From assembly GCF_001005085.2 (NCBI RefSeq), contig NZ_LBMU02000027.1, positions 248,001 through 312,000 of the forward strand: a DNA stretch of 64,000 nucleotides, given 5' to 3'. The translations under genes were made by a program, and so were the position numbers. A model generated the notes under the pieces. It was given only the letters and a program-made list of their open reading frames with translations. It was not told where the DNA came from and searched no databases. Within the stretch, counting starts at the first letter, position 1. Every line of letters begins with the position of its first letter. Of the stretch, positions 35,120 to 44,308 are shown in pieces. The stretch comes from Streptomyces humi (GTDB taxonomy: Bacteria; Actinomycetota; Actinomycetes; Streptomycetales; Streptomycetaceae).

Positions 35120-35962
35120 ATGGCCGCCCGGCAGCCCGTCACCCAGGAAGTCACCGCCTGGCGTCCCCGTGTCCCGGGCGTCGCCGAGGTCTTCCACGCG
35201 CGCTTCACCGGGTACGCCTACCCGATGCACGTCCATGACGCGTGGACGCTGCTCATCGTGGACGACGGGGCCGTTCGGTACGACCTCGACCGGCACGAGC
35301 ACGGCACCCCGGGCGACACGGTCTCGCTGTTGCCCCCGCACGTCCCGCACAACGGCTCCCCGGCCACCGCGGACGGCTTCCGCAAACGCGTGGTCTACCT
35401 GGACGGCGCGCTGCTCGGCGACCAGCTCATCGGAGCCGCCGTCGACAGCCCCGACCTGCGGGACCCCCTGCTGCGGCAGCGCGTCGGCCGGCTGCACACC
35501 GCGCTCGCCCGCCCCGGCGACGAACTGGAGGCCGAGAGCCGTCTCACCCTCATCGGCGAACGGCTGCGCGACCTGCTCCGCCCCCGCCCCGACACCCGCC
35601 CCGACACCCGTCCGGACACCCGCCCGGACGCCAGGCGGCGCCCCGACCCGGCGCTCGCCCGCTCGCTGCGCGAACTCCTCGACGAGCGGGTCACCGAGGG
35701 GCTCGCCCTGGAGGAGGCCGCCCGGCTGCTGTACGCCCATCCGGCCCATCTGGTACGGGCGTTCAGCGGCGCGTACGGCATCGCCCCGCACCAGTACCTG
35801 ATGTCCCGGCGGGTCGGCCGGGCCCGCCGGCTGCTGCTGGACGGGGTCCCGCCCGGCGAGACGGCCACCGCCACCGGCTTCTACGACCAGGCCCATCTGA
35901 CCCGGCACTTCAAGAAGCTGGTGGGCGTGACCCCGGGGCGCTACCGGTCCAGCGCGCGCTGA
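35120..35962 (+). CDS. AraC-family transcriptional regulator
   Basis: A 280-aa regulator: N-terminal cupin-like AraC_binding domain (about 20-110; YPMHVHDAWTLLIVDDG, TVSLLPPHVPHNG), a linker with four RPDT-type repeats (about 165-182) and a C-terminal double HTH (about 185-280; LALEEAARLLYAHPAHLVRAFS and ATATGFYDQAHLTRHFKKLVGVTPGRYR). Likely senses a small ligand and regulates the divergent DUF2000 gene. The ATG at 35120 is used. The 3' end overlaps the converging pectate-lyase-like gene by 22 bp. Confidence 0.9.
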   Translation: MAARQPVTQEVTAWRPRVPGVAEVFHARFTGYAYPMHVHDAWTLLIVDDGAVRYDLDRHEHGTPGDTVSLLPPHVPHNGSPATADGFRKRVVYLDGALLGDQLIGAAVDSPDLRDPLLRQRVGRLHTALARPGDELEAESRLTLIGERLRDLLRPRPDTRPDTRPDTRPDARRRPDPALARSLRELLDERVTEGLALEEAARLLYAHPAHLVRAFSGAYGIAPHQYLMSRRVGRARRLLLDGVPPGETATATGFYDQAHLTRHFKKLVGVTPGRYRSSAR

Positions 35963-37638
35963 GCCTCGTACAGGTTCCGCGGCCGCACGGCGTCCCACGT
36001 GCCGTACAGCTCCAGGCGGGAGTTCAGGTCGCCGGTGAAGTCCGGTACGTCGGTCTGGTCGAAGTCGGTGACCGTGTTCAGGCCGACGGTCGCGGAGCAC
36101 GGCGCGAGGCCGTCGAGGCGCATCAGGCCCGCCCTGCCGTTGGTCACGCGTACGTTCCAGTGCGTGAACCGCGCTCCGAACAGCGGGCCGGCGTTGGCGT
36201 CGCCGCCGTGGCGGCCGTCGTTGTTCACGGTGATGTCGGTGCGGACGTTCGCGAAGGGCAGACCCCGGTGGGAGTCGAAGGTGCCCATCCGCATGTCGCC
36301 GCGCGACCAGACGTTGTACGACGACAGGCCCTCGACGTTGATGCCGTGCAGCTGGGTGTCGGCGGGGGCGGGGACGGTGCGTTCCTCGACCGTGAAGTCC
36401 TCGACGAGGTTGTCGTGGGAGCCCTCGCGGCAGAAGTAGGGGTGGTGCTCGCCCCGGCCGCCGACCCGGGTGCGGCGCAGCGTGCAGGCGGAGGCGGCGA
36501 CCAGGCCGAAGCCGTTGTCGACGTTACGGACCGTGACGTCGTCCACCCAGCAGTCGTAAGCGCACTGAAGGACGACCCCGTTGTAGCCCTTGTCGAGGAG
36601 GTGCGGGGACTGCGGGGTCTCCAGCACGTCCAGGGTGAGGCCCTCGACCCCGGCCCCGGTCAACTCCCGTACGTGCGTGGTGAGCTGTGGGTTCCATTCG
36701 GGGCGGAGGTCGAGCGGGAGCGGGCGTTCCAGGGTCACCCTGCGGCCGCGGACGGCGGTGACGCGCACGGGCCATTCGTAGGGGACGTACGACAGCAGCT
36801 TCGTCTTGTCCTCCCAGTAGTACGCCGCCGGGCCGGGGCCGCCGCCGGACATGTGCTGGAGGAGGGTGTGGGCGCTGTCGTCGGAGACGCGGAGCAGGAC
36901 CAGCCGGCCGGGGCGGAGCCGGGAGGCGTCGGCGACGGTGACCGTCCGGTCGCCCTGCCGGGCCGGTGCGACGGGCGTCAACCGCTCCCACTCGTCCCGC
37001 TTGTTGCCCGTCCAGCCCTCGAAGGGCCAGGCCTGCGCCCTGATCGCCTCGGTCAGGGATTCCCACCGGGCCTTCGGCGCCAGCCAGATCAGCCCGCCCG
37101 CCCAGGACCAGGCCGACTTGGTGCCGCCGTACCGGGAGCCGTAGGGGCCGATGAGTTCGGTGAGGCTCCTCGTCGCGTACAGGGTGGTACGGCCGCTGCC
37201 GGCGCCGCGCAGCACCACGTGGTCGTACCCGAGCTGGATCAGGCCGTCGACGCGGAAGGTGCCGGGCGGGATGGCGACCGTGCCACCGCCGGCCCTGGCG
37301 GCAGCGGCGATGGCACGGTTGATCGCGGGGGCGCAGTCGGTGACGCCGTCGGCCACGGCGCCGAAGGCGCGCACGTCGGCCACCACGGGCAGGCGGCGGA
37401 TGCGGGCGGCGCCGGCCCGGCCGACGTACGGGATCTGCGGGTGGGTGAAGGGGGTACGGGTGAACTCCCGCCACAGGGAGGGGACGTGGGCGTCGGAGGC
37501 GTGGGCGTCGGAGGCGTGGGCGTCGGAGGCGTGGGCGGTGCCGGCGCCCGTCACGGTGGTCGCGGCCACGGCGGTGGCGCCGGCGAGCAGGGTCCGTCTG
37601 GTCATGCCGTCGGTCAGGTCCTGGTGCGCGGTACTCAT
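35941..37638 (-). CDS. Tat-exported pectate-lyase-superfamily protein
   Basis: A 565-aa protein exported by the twin-arginine pathway (signal MTRRTLLAGATAVAATT at about 12-28, Ala-x-Ala cleavage near 40). After cleavage there is a threefold SDAHA repeat, then a pectate_lyase_3/GH28-like beta-helix: DVRAFGAVADGVTDCAPAINRAIAAA (about 90-115), GGTVAIPPGTFRVDG, and long strands to the end. Catalytic residues could not be assigned; likely a polysaccharide-active protein of unknown specificity. ATG at 37638 with GGAAGGG upstream is preferred to 37668. Converges on and overlaps the AraC gene. Confidence 0.82.
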   Translation of the reverse strand: MSTAHQDLTDGMTRRTLLAGATAVAATTVTGAGTAHASDAHASDAHASDAHVPSLWREFTRTPFTHPQIPYVGRAGAARIRRLPVVADVRAFGAVADGVTDCAPAINRAIAAAARAGGGTVAIPPGTFRVDGLIQLGYDHVVLRGAGSGRTTLYATRSLTELIGPYGSRYGGTKSAWSWAGGLIWLAPKARWESLTEAIRAQAWPFEGWTGNKRDEWERLTPVAPARQGDRTVTVADASRLRPGRLVLLRVSDDSAHTLLQHMSGGGPGPAAYYWEDKTKLLSYVPYEWPVRVTAVRGRRVTLERPLPLDLRPEWNPQLTTHVRELTGAGVEGLTLDVLETPQSPHLLDKGYNGVVLQCAYDCWVDDVTVRNVDNGFGLVAASACTLRRTRVGGRGEHHPYFCREGSHDNLVEDFTVEERTVPAPADTQLHGINVEGLSSYNVWSRGDMRMGTFDSHRGLPFANVRTDITVNNDGRHGGDANAGPLFGARFTHWNVRVTNGRAGLMRLDGLAPCSATVGLNTVTDFDQTDVPDFTGDLNSRLELYGTWDAVRPRNLYEAQRALDR

Positions 37639-37747
37639 TCCGTACGCCCTTCCATGCGAGCCAGTCATGGATGTGAACGACGTTCAGATCTGCGTCGAGC
37701 GTGAGCATGCCACGATGGTCGAGCGGTGCGAAAGAGTCGTGCAGAGG

Positions 37748-38257
37748 TCAGTCAGCGGGGCGTTCGATCAGGTGGGTGAACGCGTCCAGGTTCCGCGTCG
37801 ACTCGCCCCGGGCCACCCGCCACTCGTACTCCTTGCGGATCGAGGAGGCGAAGCCCAGCTCCAGGAGGGTGTTGAAGGCGCCGTCCGCGGCCTCCAGGAC
37901 CTGGCCGAGCAGGCGGTCGATCTCGTCCTCGGTGACCGAGGCGAGCGGGAGCCGCGCGGTGAGGTAGACGTCACCGAGCCGGTCGACGGCGTAACTCACG
38001 CCGTACAGCCTCAGGTTGCGCTCCAGGAGCCAGCGGTGCACGGCCGGCTCGTTCTCGTCGGGGTGCCGGACGACGAAGGCGTTCAGGGAGAGCGAGTGGC
38101 GGCCGACCAGCAGCGAGACGGTCGTCTTCAGCTTGCGGGTACCGGGGAGCTGGACGACGTAGTTGCCGGACTCGGGGCTCTCCCACTCCAGTTCGGCGTC
38201 CTTCAGGACACCCTCGATGACCTGCGCCGCCTGCCGCTCCTGTGAAGCATCACCCAT
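37748..38257 (-). CDS. YbjN-domain protein downstream of mshA
   Basis: A 169-aa YbjN-family protein ([31 protein letters not shown]..., [45 protein letters not shown]). The fold resembles type III secretion chaperones; role unknown, but the gene directly follows mshA in Streptomyces and related genera. Its ATG at 38257 overlaps the mshA stop by 8 bp, so the two are coupled, pointing to a link with mycothiol synthesis or redox homeostasis (inference). Confidence 0.88.
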   Translation of the reverse strand: MGDASQERQAAQVIEGVLKDAELEWESPESGNYVVQLPGTRKLKTTVSLLVGRHSLSLNAFVVRHPDENEPAVHRWLLERNLRLYGVSYAVDRLGDVYLTARLPLASVTEDEIDRLLGQVLEAADGAFNTLLELGFASSIRKEYEWRVARGESTRNLDAFTHLIERPAD

Positions 38258-39587
38258 GGGCCGAGCGTACGCGACGGCGGTGCGCCTGGGTCGCGGCCAG
38301 GTACACCTCGGCGGTGGCGGCGGCCGAAGCGTCCCAGCCGAAGCACTCGGCGTGCCGGGCGGCGGCACCGCCGAGACGGTCCGCCAGGGACGCGTCGTCG
38401 GCGAAGCGGCGCAGCACGCGCGCGTACTCGGCGGGGTCGTGGCCGCGCACCAGGAAGCCGGTCTCGCCGTCCCGCACGGCCACCGGCAGCCCGCCGACCG
38501 AGGCGGCGAGGACGGGGGTGCCCGCCGCCTGCGCCTCTATCGCCACCAGGCCGAAGGACTCGCTGTAGGAGGGCATGACGAGGACCGAGGCGGCGCGGAA
38601 CCAGTCCGCGAGCTGCTCCTGCCCGACCGGCGGCCGGAACCGCACGACGTCCGCGATGCCGAGCCGCGCGGCCAGTTTTTGCAGGCCCTCCGGCTTGGCG
38701 AGACCGCTGCCGCTGGGGCCGCCGACGATCGGCACGACGATCCGGGAGCGGAGTTCGGGGCGCTCGTCGAGGAGGACGGCCACGGCGCGCAGCAGTATGT
38801 CGGGGGCCTTCAGCGGCTGGATGCGGCCCGCGAACAGCGGGACCAGGGCGTCCTGCGGCAGGCCGAGGCGGGCGCGGGCGGCGGCGCGGCCGTCGGCCGG
38901 CCGGAAGCGGTCCAGGTTCACGCCGGGGTGCACGACGGCGACCTTGGCGGGGTCGGCGCTGTAGTGGCGGACGAGTTCGGCGGCCTCTTCGGAGGTGTTC
39001 GCGATCAGCCGGTCGGCGGCGGCGACGATCTGGGTCTCGCCGATGACGCGGGCGGCGGGTTCCGGGGTGTCGCCGTCGGCCAGGCTGGCGTTCTTGACCT
39101 TGGCCATGGTGTGCATGGCGTGCACCAGGGGGACGCCCCAGCGCTGGGCGGCGAGCCAGCCGACGTGGCCGGAGAGCCAGTAGTGCGAGTGCACGAGGTC
39201 GTAGTAGCCGGGGCGGTGGCCGGCCCAGGCCTGCATCACACCGTGCGTGAAGGCGCACAGCTGGGCCGGCAGGTCCTCCTTGGCCAGACCCTCGTAAGGG
39301 CCCGCGTCGACGTGCCGGACCAGGACGCCGGGAGCGAGCTCCACGGTGTGCGGGAGGCCGCCGGCGGTGGCCCGGGTGAAGATCTCGACGTCGATGTCGA
39401 TCGCGGCGAGGCGCTGCGCGAGCTCCACGATGTAGACGTTCATGCCGCCGGCGTCGCCGGTGCCGGGCTGGTGGAGCGGTGAGGTGTGCACGGAGAGCAT
39501 GGCGACGCGGCGGGGGCGACGCGGCCGCAGGAGCCGGCTCGCAGCCGACGGGGAGCGGCGCCCGAGCCTGCTGACGTACTGGCTCAC
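38250..39587 (-). CDS. mshA: D-inositol-3-phosphate glycosyltransferase MshA
   Basis: A 445-aa GT4 enzyme that transfers GlcNAc from UDP-GlcNAc to inositol 3-phosphate, the first step of mycothiol synthesis. Conserved features: [25 protein letters not shown] with the Gly-rich acceptor/donor loop, [26 protein letters not shown], and the retaining GT-B motif [19 protein letters not shown]. The GTG at 39587 with GGAGG upstream is preferred; the frame is open to 39656. It overlaps the ybjN-type gene. Confidence 0.95.
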   Translation of the reverse strand: MSQYVSRLGRRSPSAASRLLRPRRPRRVAMLSVHTSPLHQPGTGDAGGMNVYIVELAQRLAAIDIDVEIFTRATAGGLPHTVELAPGVLVRHVDAGPYEGLAKEDLPAQLCAFTHGVMQAWAGHRPGYYDLVHSHYWLSGHVGWLAAQRWGVPLVHAMHTMAKVKNASLADGDTPEPAARVIGETQIVAAADRLIANTSEEAAELVRHYSADPAKVAVVHPGVNLDRFRPADGRAAARARLGLPQDALVPLFAGRIQPLKAPDILLRAVAVLLDERPELRSRIVVPIVGGPSGSGLAKPEGLQKLAARLGIADVVRFRPPVGQEQLADWFRAASVLVMPSYSESFGLVAIEAQAAGTPVLAASVGGLPVAVRDGETGFLVRGHDPAEYARVLRRFADDASLADRLGGAAARHAECFGWDASAAATAEVYLAATQAHRRRVRSAHG

Positions 39588-39777
39588 GTGGCGGTCCTCC
39601 TTGTGCGGGCATGCCTTCGGGAGGACGTCGAGGGTCCTCTGCGAGTGCAACAGCACGAGGACGAGTTCCCATTCCGGGGGCGGTCAATTTTGCCGACAGA
39701 TTACCTACTGTCGCTCAACCGTTCGAGGGTGGGATGCGTGCGGGTGGCGGGCGCTCGTCGCAATTACCCTCGTACGC

Positions 39778-40605
39778 ATGACCACCCGCGCCCCCCTCCC
39801 CCACTCTCGGCGTCGCTCAAGCGGGGGGACGCCCATCGTGGGGACGGTGACGCGCGGGACCACGAACCCCAATCGGCTGCGCCGGATGGACCGGTGGATC
39901 GCCGCGGTCCACGGCGCCGAGCTGCGGCGCACCCGTGAACCTCTGGCCATCGATCTCGGGTACGGGGCCGCGCCCTGGACCGCCGTGGAACTCCTCGGAC
40001 GGCTGCGGACCGTCGCGCCACGCGCCCGGGTCGTCGGTGTGGAGATCGAGCCCGCACGGGTGACCGCCGCGAAGCCCTACGAGCGGGACGGCCTGGTCTT
40101 CCGGCACGGCGGCTTCGAGATCCCGGTGCCGGCGCGGCCGTCGCTGATCCGAGCCGCCAACGTGCTGCGGCAGTACGACGAGATCGAGGTCGCCGGCGTC
40201 TGGGAGCGGCTGTGCGCGCGGCTCGCGCCCGGCGGGCTGCTGGTCGAGGGGACCTGTGACGAGATCGGGCGGCGGCACGTGTGGGTCGCGCTCGGGCCGG
40301 AGGGGCCGCGCACGGTGACCTTCGCGACCCGGCTGGGATCGCTGGAGCGGCCGTCGGACCTCGCCGAACGGCTGCCGAAGGCGCTGATCCACCGCAACGT
40401 GCCGGGCGAGCCGGTGCACGCGTTCCTGCGGGACTTCGACCGCGCCTGGGCGGCGGCCGCGCCCTACGCGTCGTACGGCGCCCGGCAGCGGTGGATCCGG
40501 GCGGTGCGGGACCTGACGGCCGACTGGCCGGTGACGGACTCGCCGGTGCGCTGGCGGCAGGGGGAAGTGACGGTGGCGTGGGGGGCGTTGGCACCGGCCG
40601 CCTGA
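39778..40605 (+). CDS. Class I SAM-dependent methyltransferase-like protein
   Basis: A 275-aa protein with a Rossmann-type AdoMet motif: LAIDLGYGAAPWTAVELLGRL (motif I, about 62-82), VVGVEIEPARV (motif II) and later ANVLRQYDEIEVAGVWERLCARLAPGGLLVEGT (motifs IV-V). The substrate is unknown; it is conserved next to mshA in Streptomyces but divergent from it, with a promoter in the 190-bp gap. ATG at 39778. The C-terminal 120 residues are less typical and may be a substrate domain. Confidence 0.82.
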   Translation: MTTRAPLPHSRRRSSGGTPIVGTVTRGTTNPNRLRRMDRWIAAVHGAELRRTREPLAIDLGYGAAPWTAVELLGRLRTVAPRARVVGVEIEPARVTAAKPYERDGLVFRHGGFEIPVPARPSLIRAANVLRQYDEIEVAGVWERLCARLAPGGLLVEGTCDEIGRRHVWVALGPEGPRTVTFATRLGSLERPSDLAERLPKALIHRNVPGEPVHAFLRDFDRAWAAAAPYASYGARQRWIRAVRDLTADWPVTDSPVRWRQGEVTVAWGALAPAA

Positions 40606-40797
40606 CACGGGACGCGGTACGGGGGCGGGAACGATCTCGGTGAGTCGTACGTCACAAAGGCGGGGAGACCGTCATGTCCCGGGGGAAAGCGGGGAGGAAC
40701 CCACCTGCCGTCACCCCTGTCGCTTTACGACGCAGCGTGGCACGATCCTCCACGTGTCGTAAGTTACTGACGGTTAATCAGTTTTGGGGGTCGGGGC

Positions 40798-41922
40798 ATG
40801 GGACCGGACAAGCACACCGTCCGGCCGGGCGGGCGCGGGATCCTGGCGACGGCGGTGACCGTGGTCTGCGCGGCGACCGTACTGGCGGCCCCCGGCACGG
40901 CGTTCGCGGCACCGGACCCGACACCCTCGGCGAGCGCCACGCCCGGCGCGAGCGCTTCCCCCAGCCCGTCGGTGACCCTGCCGCCCGACAAGGACCTGGA
41001 GGCGGTACGGCAGAAACTGGACGATCTCTACCACGACGCGGCCGTCGCCACCGACGCCTACAACGCCGCCGAGGAAGCCGCCCGGAAGCAGTCCGCCCAG
41101 ATCGTCCAGCTGGCGAAGAAGATCGTCCAAGGGCAGCGGAAACTGGACCGGTTGAAGCAGCGCGCGGGCCGGGCGGCGGCGGCCCAGTACCGCACCGGCG
41201 GCCTGCCGGACAGCGCGCAGCTGGTGCTGAGCGACAACCCCTCGCAGTTCCTGGACGGGGCCGGGCGGGTGCTCCAGGGCCAGCGCGCCGCCAAGGGCCT
41301 GATCAGGGAACTGACCCAGACCCAGCAGGACTTGAAGCAGTACGCGGCGGACGCGGCCGGGCAGTGGAACAAGCTGGAGGCCGGGCGCAAGGCGAAGGCC
41401 GCGGCGAAGAAGAAGATCACCGAGCGGATCGCGGCCGCCGAGGAACTCCAGTCGAAACTCGAGAAGAAGCAGAAGAAGCGTCTCGCCGAACTGGAGCGGG
41501 AGGCGGCCTACCAGGCGCAGACCGCCTGGCTGGACACCGGGATACTCGGCGAGATCCACGGCAAGGCGTCCGCCGCGGGCCGGCAGGCGATCGCGTTCGC
41601 CACCGCCCAGATCGGCAAACCGTACGTATGGGGTGCCGAGGGCCCGGACTCGTACGACTGCTCCGGACTGACCTCGCAGGCCTGGGCGAGCGCCGGGAAG
41701 CCGATCCCGCGCACCTCGCAGGAGCAGTGGAAGCAGCTCAAGCACGTCGACGTGAAGGACATGCGCCCCGGCGACCTGATCATCTACTTCGACGACGCCA
41801 GCCATGTCGCCCTGTACATCGGGGACGGCGCGATCATCCAGGCACCGCGCCCGGGGCGGACGGTGTCGATCGGGGGCGCCGGGGCGATGCCCATCCTCGG
41901 AGTGGTACGGCCGGACGCGTAA
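40798..41922 (+). CDS. Secreted NlpC/P60 peptidoglycan endopeptidase
   Basis: A 374-aa cell-wall hydrolase. Signal peptide to about residue 38 (TVLAAPGTAFAAP), a short Ser/Pro/Ala linker, a long coiled-coil region (about 60-240, rich in Lys/Glu/Ala) typical of RipA-like enzymes, and a C-terminal NlpC/P60 domain with catalytic Cys in DSYDCSGLTSQAW, His in DDASHVALYIG and a third polar residue near IIQAPRPG. It should cleave the D-Glu to diaminopimelate bond of stem peptides. The coiled coil is presumably autoinhibitory or a binding site for an activator. Upstream GTTAC/GTTAA repeats may be regulatory. Confidence 0.92.
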   Translation: MGPDKHTVRPGGRGILATAVTVVCAATVLAAPGTAFAAPDPTPSASATPGASASPSPSVTLPPDKDLEAVRQKLDDLYHDAAVATDAYNAAEEAARKQSAQIVQLAKKIVQGQRKLDRLKQRAGRAAAAQYRTGGLPDSAQLVLSDNPSQFLDGAGRVLQGQRAAKGLIRELTQTQQDLKQYAADAAGQWNKLEAGRKAKAAAKKKITERIAAAEELQSKLEKKQKKRLAELEREAAYQAQTAWLDTGILGEIHGKASAAGRQAIAFATAQIGKPYVWGAEGPDSYDCSGLTSQAWASAGKPIPRTSQEQWKQLKHVDVKDMRPGDLIIYFDDASHVALYIGDGAIIQAPRPGRTVSIGGAGAMPILGVVRPDA

Positions 41923-42184
41923 TGTCCCTTTCGTGAGCTGTGTCATGTGACCCGGCGCACGCCAACACGCCCTCAAACCCGAGCGGCACGTGACCTTCGT
42001 CATCCCCGTCCGACCACCCGGCCGCCCAACTGCCGTACGGCAGACGGCATATGACAGTGGCCTGATACGGAGCGACGCGGCTCACACCATTCCGTTGCGG
42101 TGGCCAGTACCGCTATGGTCCCGGTCGGTGGGTCGAGTCCCTCGTCCCGCCGTGCCCTCGGGGGGAGGGAAGGAACCCGACACG

Positions 42185-43540
42185 ATGCCCGTACCCGTAC
42201 CGCGGCAGAGAGCGATCCCGGCCGTGGAGAGTGGTCAGGCGCCGGCCGCCGCGCCCGCACAGGACGGCGGCCCCCTCAAGGAAGAGGCCCACCGCACGGA
42301 AGCCGTCGCCACGAACGCAGGCGGCACCACTCTCACCCTGCTGCTGATCGAGGACGATCCGGCCGGCTCGCCGATCCTGCCCGAGCTGCGGGACGCGTCC
42401 GGCACCTCGATCCGGATCCGTACCGCCCGCAACCTCACCGAGGCCGAGCGGCTGCTGACCGACGACGTCCACTGCATCCTGCTGGACCTGGCGCTGCCGG
42501 CGCCGGGCCGCGTGAGCGTGGGCACCGCCACCGACGGCGGTACCGGTGCCGATGCCGGTGCCGACGCCGACGAGCTGGCCGTGCTGCGGCACGTGCTCCA
42601 GCTCGCGCCCCGCCATGCCGTCCTCGCGCTCACCGCCTCCGGTGACACCGAGCGCGGCACCGAGGCCGTGCGCGTGGGCGCGCAGGACTACCTCTTCCGG
42701 GACGAGCTGGACGGCCGGCTGCTGAGCCGAGCCATCCGGTACGCCGTCGAGCGCAAACGCTCCCTCACCACCGAGCGCAAGCTCGCGGAGGGGCGGATGC
42801 GGGCGCAGGAGAACCGGCGCCTGGAGCGCGGCCTGCTGCCCACGCCGCTGCTGGACGGCTCCTCGCTGCGGTTCGCCGCGCGCTACCGCCCCGGCCGCTC
42901 GCGGGCGCTGCTCGGCGGCGACTTCTACGACACCGTGCGCACGCCCGACGGGACCGTGCACGCGATGATCGGCGACGTCTGCGGACACGGCCCGGACGAG
43001 GCCGCGCTCGGCGTGGAGCTGCGCATCGCCTGGCGGGCGCTGACCCTGGCGGGGCTGTGCGGTGACGAGCTGCTCGGCACGCTCCAGGAGGTGCTGGAGC
43101 ACGAGCGCTCCGACGACGAGATCTTCGCGACCCTCTGCACGGTCGACATAGCGCCGGACGGGCGCCGGGCGGGCCTGTGCCTGGCCGGGCACCCGGCGCC
43201 GCTGGTCGCCCGGCCGGGGCGGCCGGCCGAGCTGCTGCCGTACGACAACAACGGGCCGGCGCTGGGGCTGCTGAAGGGTGCCCGGTGGCCGCGGATGCAG
43301 GTGGAGCTGGGGGCCGAGTGGAGCCTGATGCTCTACACCGACGGGCTGATCGAGGGCCGGGTGGGCACGGGCGGCGAGCGGCTGGGCCAGGAGGGGATGG
43401 TCGAGATGGTGCGGCGGCAGCTGGGCGCCGGGCTGACCGGTGAGGCGTTGCTGCGGGCGGCGGTGAACGAGGTGCGGCAGCTCAATGGGGGCGAGCTGAC
43501 GGACGACGTGGCCGTCGTGCTGCTGGACCGGGGGGTCTGA
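42185..43540 (+). CDS. Response regulator with PP2C (SpoIIE/RsbU-like) phosphatase
   Basis: A 451-aa protein: an N-terminal receiver-like domain (about 50-190; LLLIEDDP, CILLDLALP, ALTASG, VGAQDYLFRDELDG) then a SpoIIE-type serine/threonine phosphatase (about 230-450; LLGGDFYDTVRTPDG, GDVCGHGPDEAALG, LYTDGLIEGR, LTDDVAVVLLDR). This fusion is typical of partner-switching systems that free anti-anti-sigma factors. The receiver has an insertion of Gly/Ala/Asp repeats after the phospho-site. No sensor kinase or anti-sigma gene is adjacent. ATG at 42185 after GGGAGGGAAGGA. Confidence 0.9.
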   Translation: MPVPVPRQRAIPAVESGQAPAAAPAQDGGPLKEEAHRTEAVATNAGGTTLTLLLIEDDPAGSPILPELRDASGTSIRIRTARNLTEAERLLTDDVHCILLDLALPAPGRVSVGTATDGGTGADAGADADELAVLRHVLQLAPRHAVLALTASGDTERGTEAVRVGAQDYLFRDELDGRLLSRAIRYAVERKRSLTTERKLAEGRMRAQENRRLERGLLPTPLLDGSSLRFAARYRPGRSRALLGGDFYDTVRTPDGTVHAMIGDVCGHGPDEAALGVELRIAWRALTLAGLCGDELLGTLQEVLEHERSDDEIFATLCTVDIAPDGRRAGLCLAGHPAPLVARPGRPAELLPYDNNGPALGLLKGARWPRMQVELGAEWSLMLYTDGLIEGRVGTGGERLGQEGMVEMVRRQLGAGLTGEALLRAAVNEVRQLNGGELTDDVAVVLLDRGV

Positions 43541-43578
43541 GGCCGGCGACCCGCCGTAGGGGCTCCTGCCTCAGCCGG

Positions 43579-43850
43579 GTGCGGGTGCGTCGTGGCCGGT
43601 CGCGCAGTTCCCCGCGCCCCTTGCGGGGCGCCTCAGCGGCCGCCGTTGCATAAACCGTACGGCCGTCGCCGTGTGCCGAGTGCGGGTGCGTCGTGGCCGG
43701 TCGCGCAGTTCCCCGCGCCCCTTGCGGGGCGCCTCAGCGGCCGCCGTTGCATAAACCGTACGGCCGTCGCGGTGTGCCGAGTGCGGGTGCTTCGTGGCCG
43801 GCCGCGCAGTTCCCCGCGCCCCTTGCGGGGCGCCTCAGCGGCCGCCGTTG
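43579..43850. repeat. 101-bp tandem repeat, 2.7 copies, at the 3' end of the DUF2516 gene
   Basis: Units start at 43579, 43680 and 43781 (period 101). Each contains the dispersed TCGCGCAGTTCCCCGCGCCCCTTGCGGGG element and CGCCTCAGCGGCCGCCGTTG; the last copy of the latter is the stop codon and final codons of the DUF2516 gene (stop at 43835-43837). The unit therefore joins a known genomic repeat with the gene's 3' end. Confidence 0.93.
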
Positions 43851-44185
43851 TAGGGGCCGTACGGGCCGTCGCTGCTGCTGCCGCCGCGGCGGCCTCGCCA
43901 GCCGCCGCCTCCGCCCGAGACCTGCTTGACCGCGGGCCGGACGTCGACGATGTAGACGATGCTCGCCACCACGCCCGCGATCGGGAGGATGGAGAGGATC
44001 GAGAACAGGTAGCTGACCACCAGGGCGATGGCCAGGATGACCAGCCAGAAGACCTTGTTCTGCTTGTCGGCCGCGCGGAAGGCGTCCTCACGCCGGAACG
44101 CGGCGTCGAACAGCCCGAACGCGGCCAGGGCCATCAGGACGATCTTCAGCAGTCCCAGGAACCCTGCGAACCCCAGCATCAGCAT
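43835..44185 (-). CDS. DUF2516 family membrane protein
   Basis: A 116-aa protein with three hydrophobic segments (residues about 2-23, 46-65, 67-82) and a Gly/Arg/Ser/Tyr-rich tail ending PYGPYNGGR. DUF2516 proteins are conserved in actinobacteria, with no known function. The stop codon lies inside the third unit of a 101-bp repeat. Confidence 0.85.
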   Translation of the reverse strand: MLMLGFAGFLGLLKIVLMALAAFGLFDAAFRREDAFRAADKQNKVFWLVILAIALVVSYLFSILSILPIAGVVASIVYIVDVRPAVKQVSGGGGGWRGRRGGSSSDGPYGPYNGGR

Positions 44186-44238
44186 GCTGCCACCACCCGC
44201 TCTCTCCCGATCCCTACGCGGCCACCGTACCCGTAGAA

Positions 44239-44269
44239 CGGGCCGGGCACCCTCAAGGTGCCCGGCCCG
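44239..44269 (-). terminator. Terminator of the HBHA-like gene
   Basis: A perfect 13-bp stem (44239-44251 with 44257-44269) and 5-nt loop, 40 bp beyond the stop of the HBHA-like gene on the minus strand. Confidence 0.87.
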
Positions 44270-44308
44270 CCCGTACCGCTGATACGGCCCTTACGGCCCT
44301 TACGGCCT

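Noticed and set aside
40606..40797. ydaO/c-di-AMP riboswitch before the NlpC/P60 gene
   Set aside because: Such genes often carry this riboswitch in Streptomyces, but I could not match its conserved core in the 190-bp leader.
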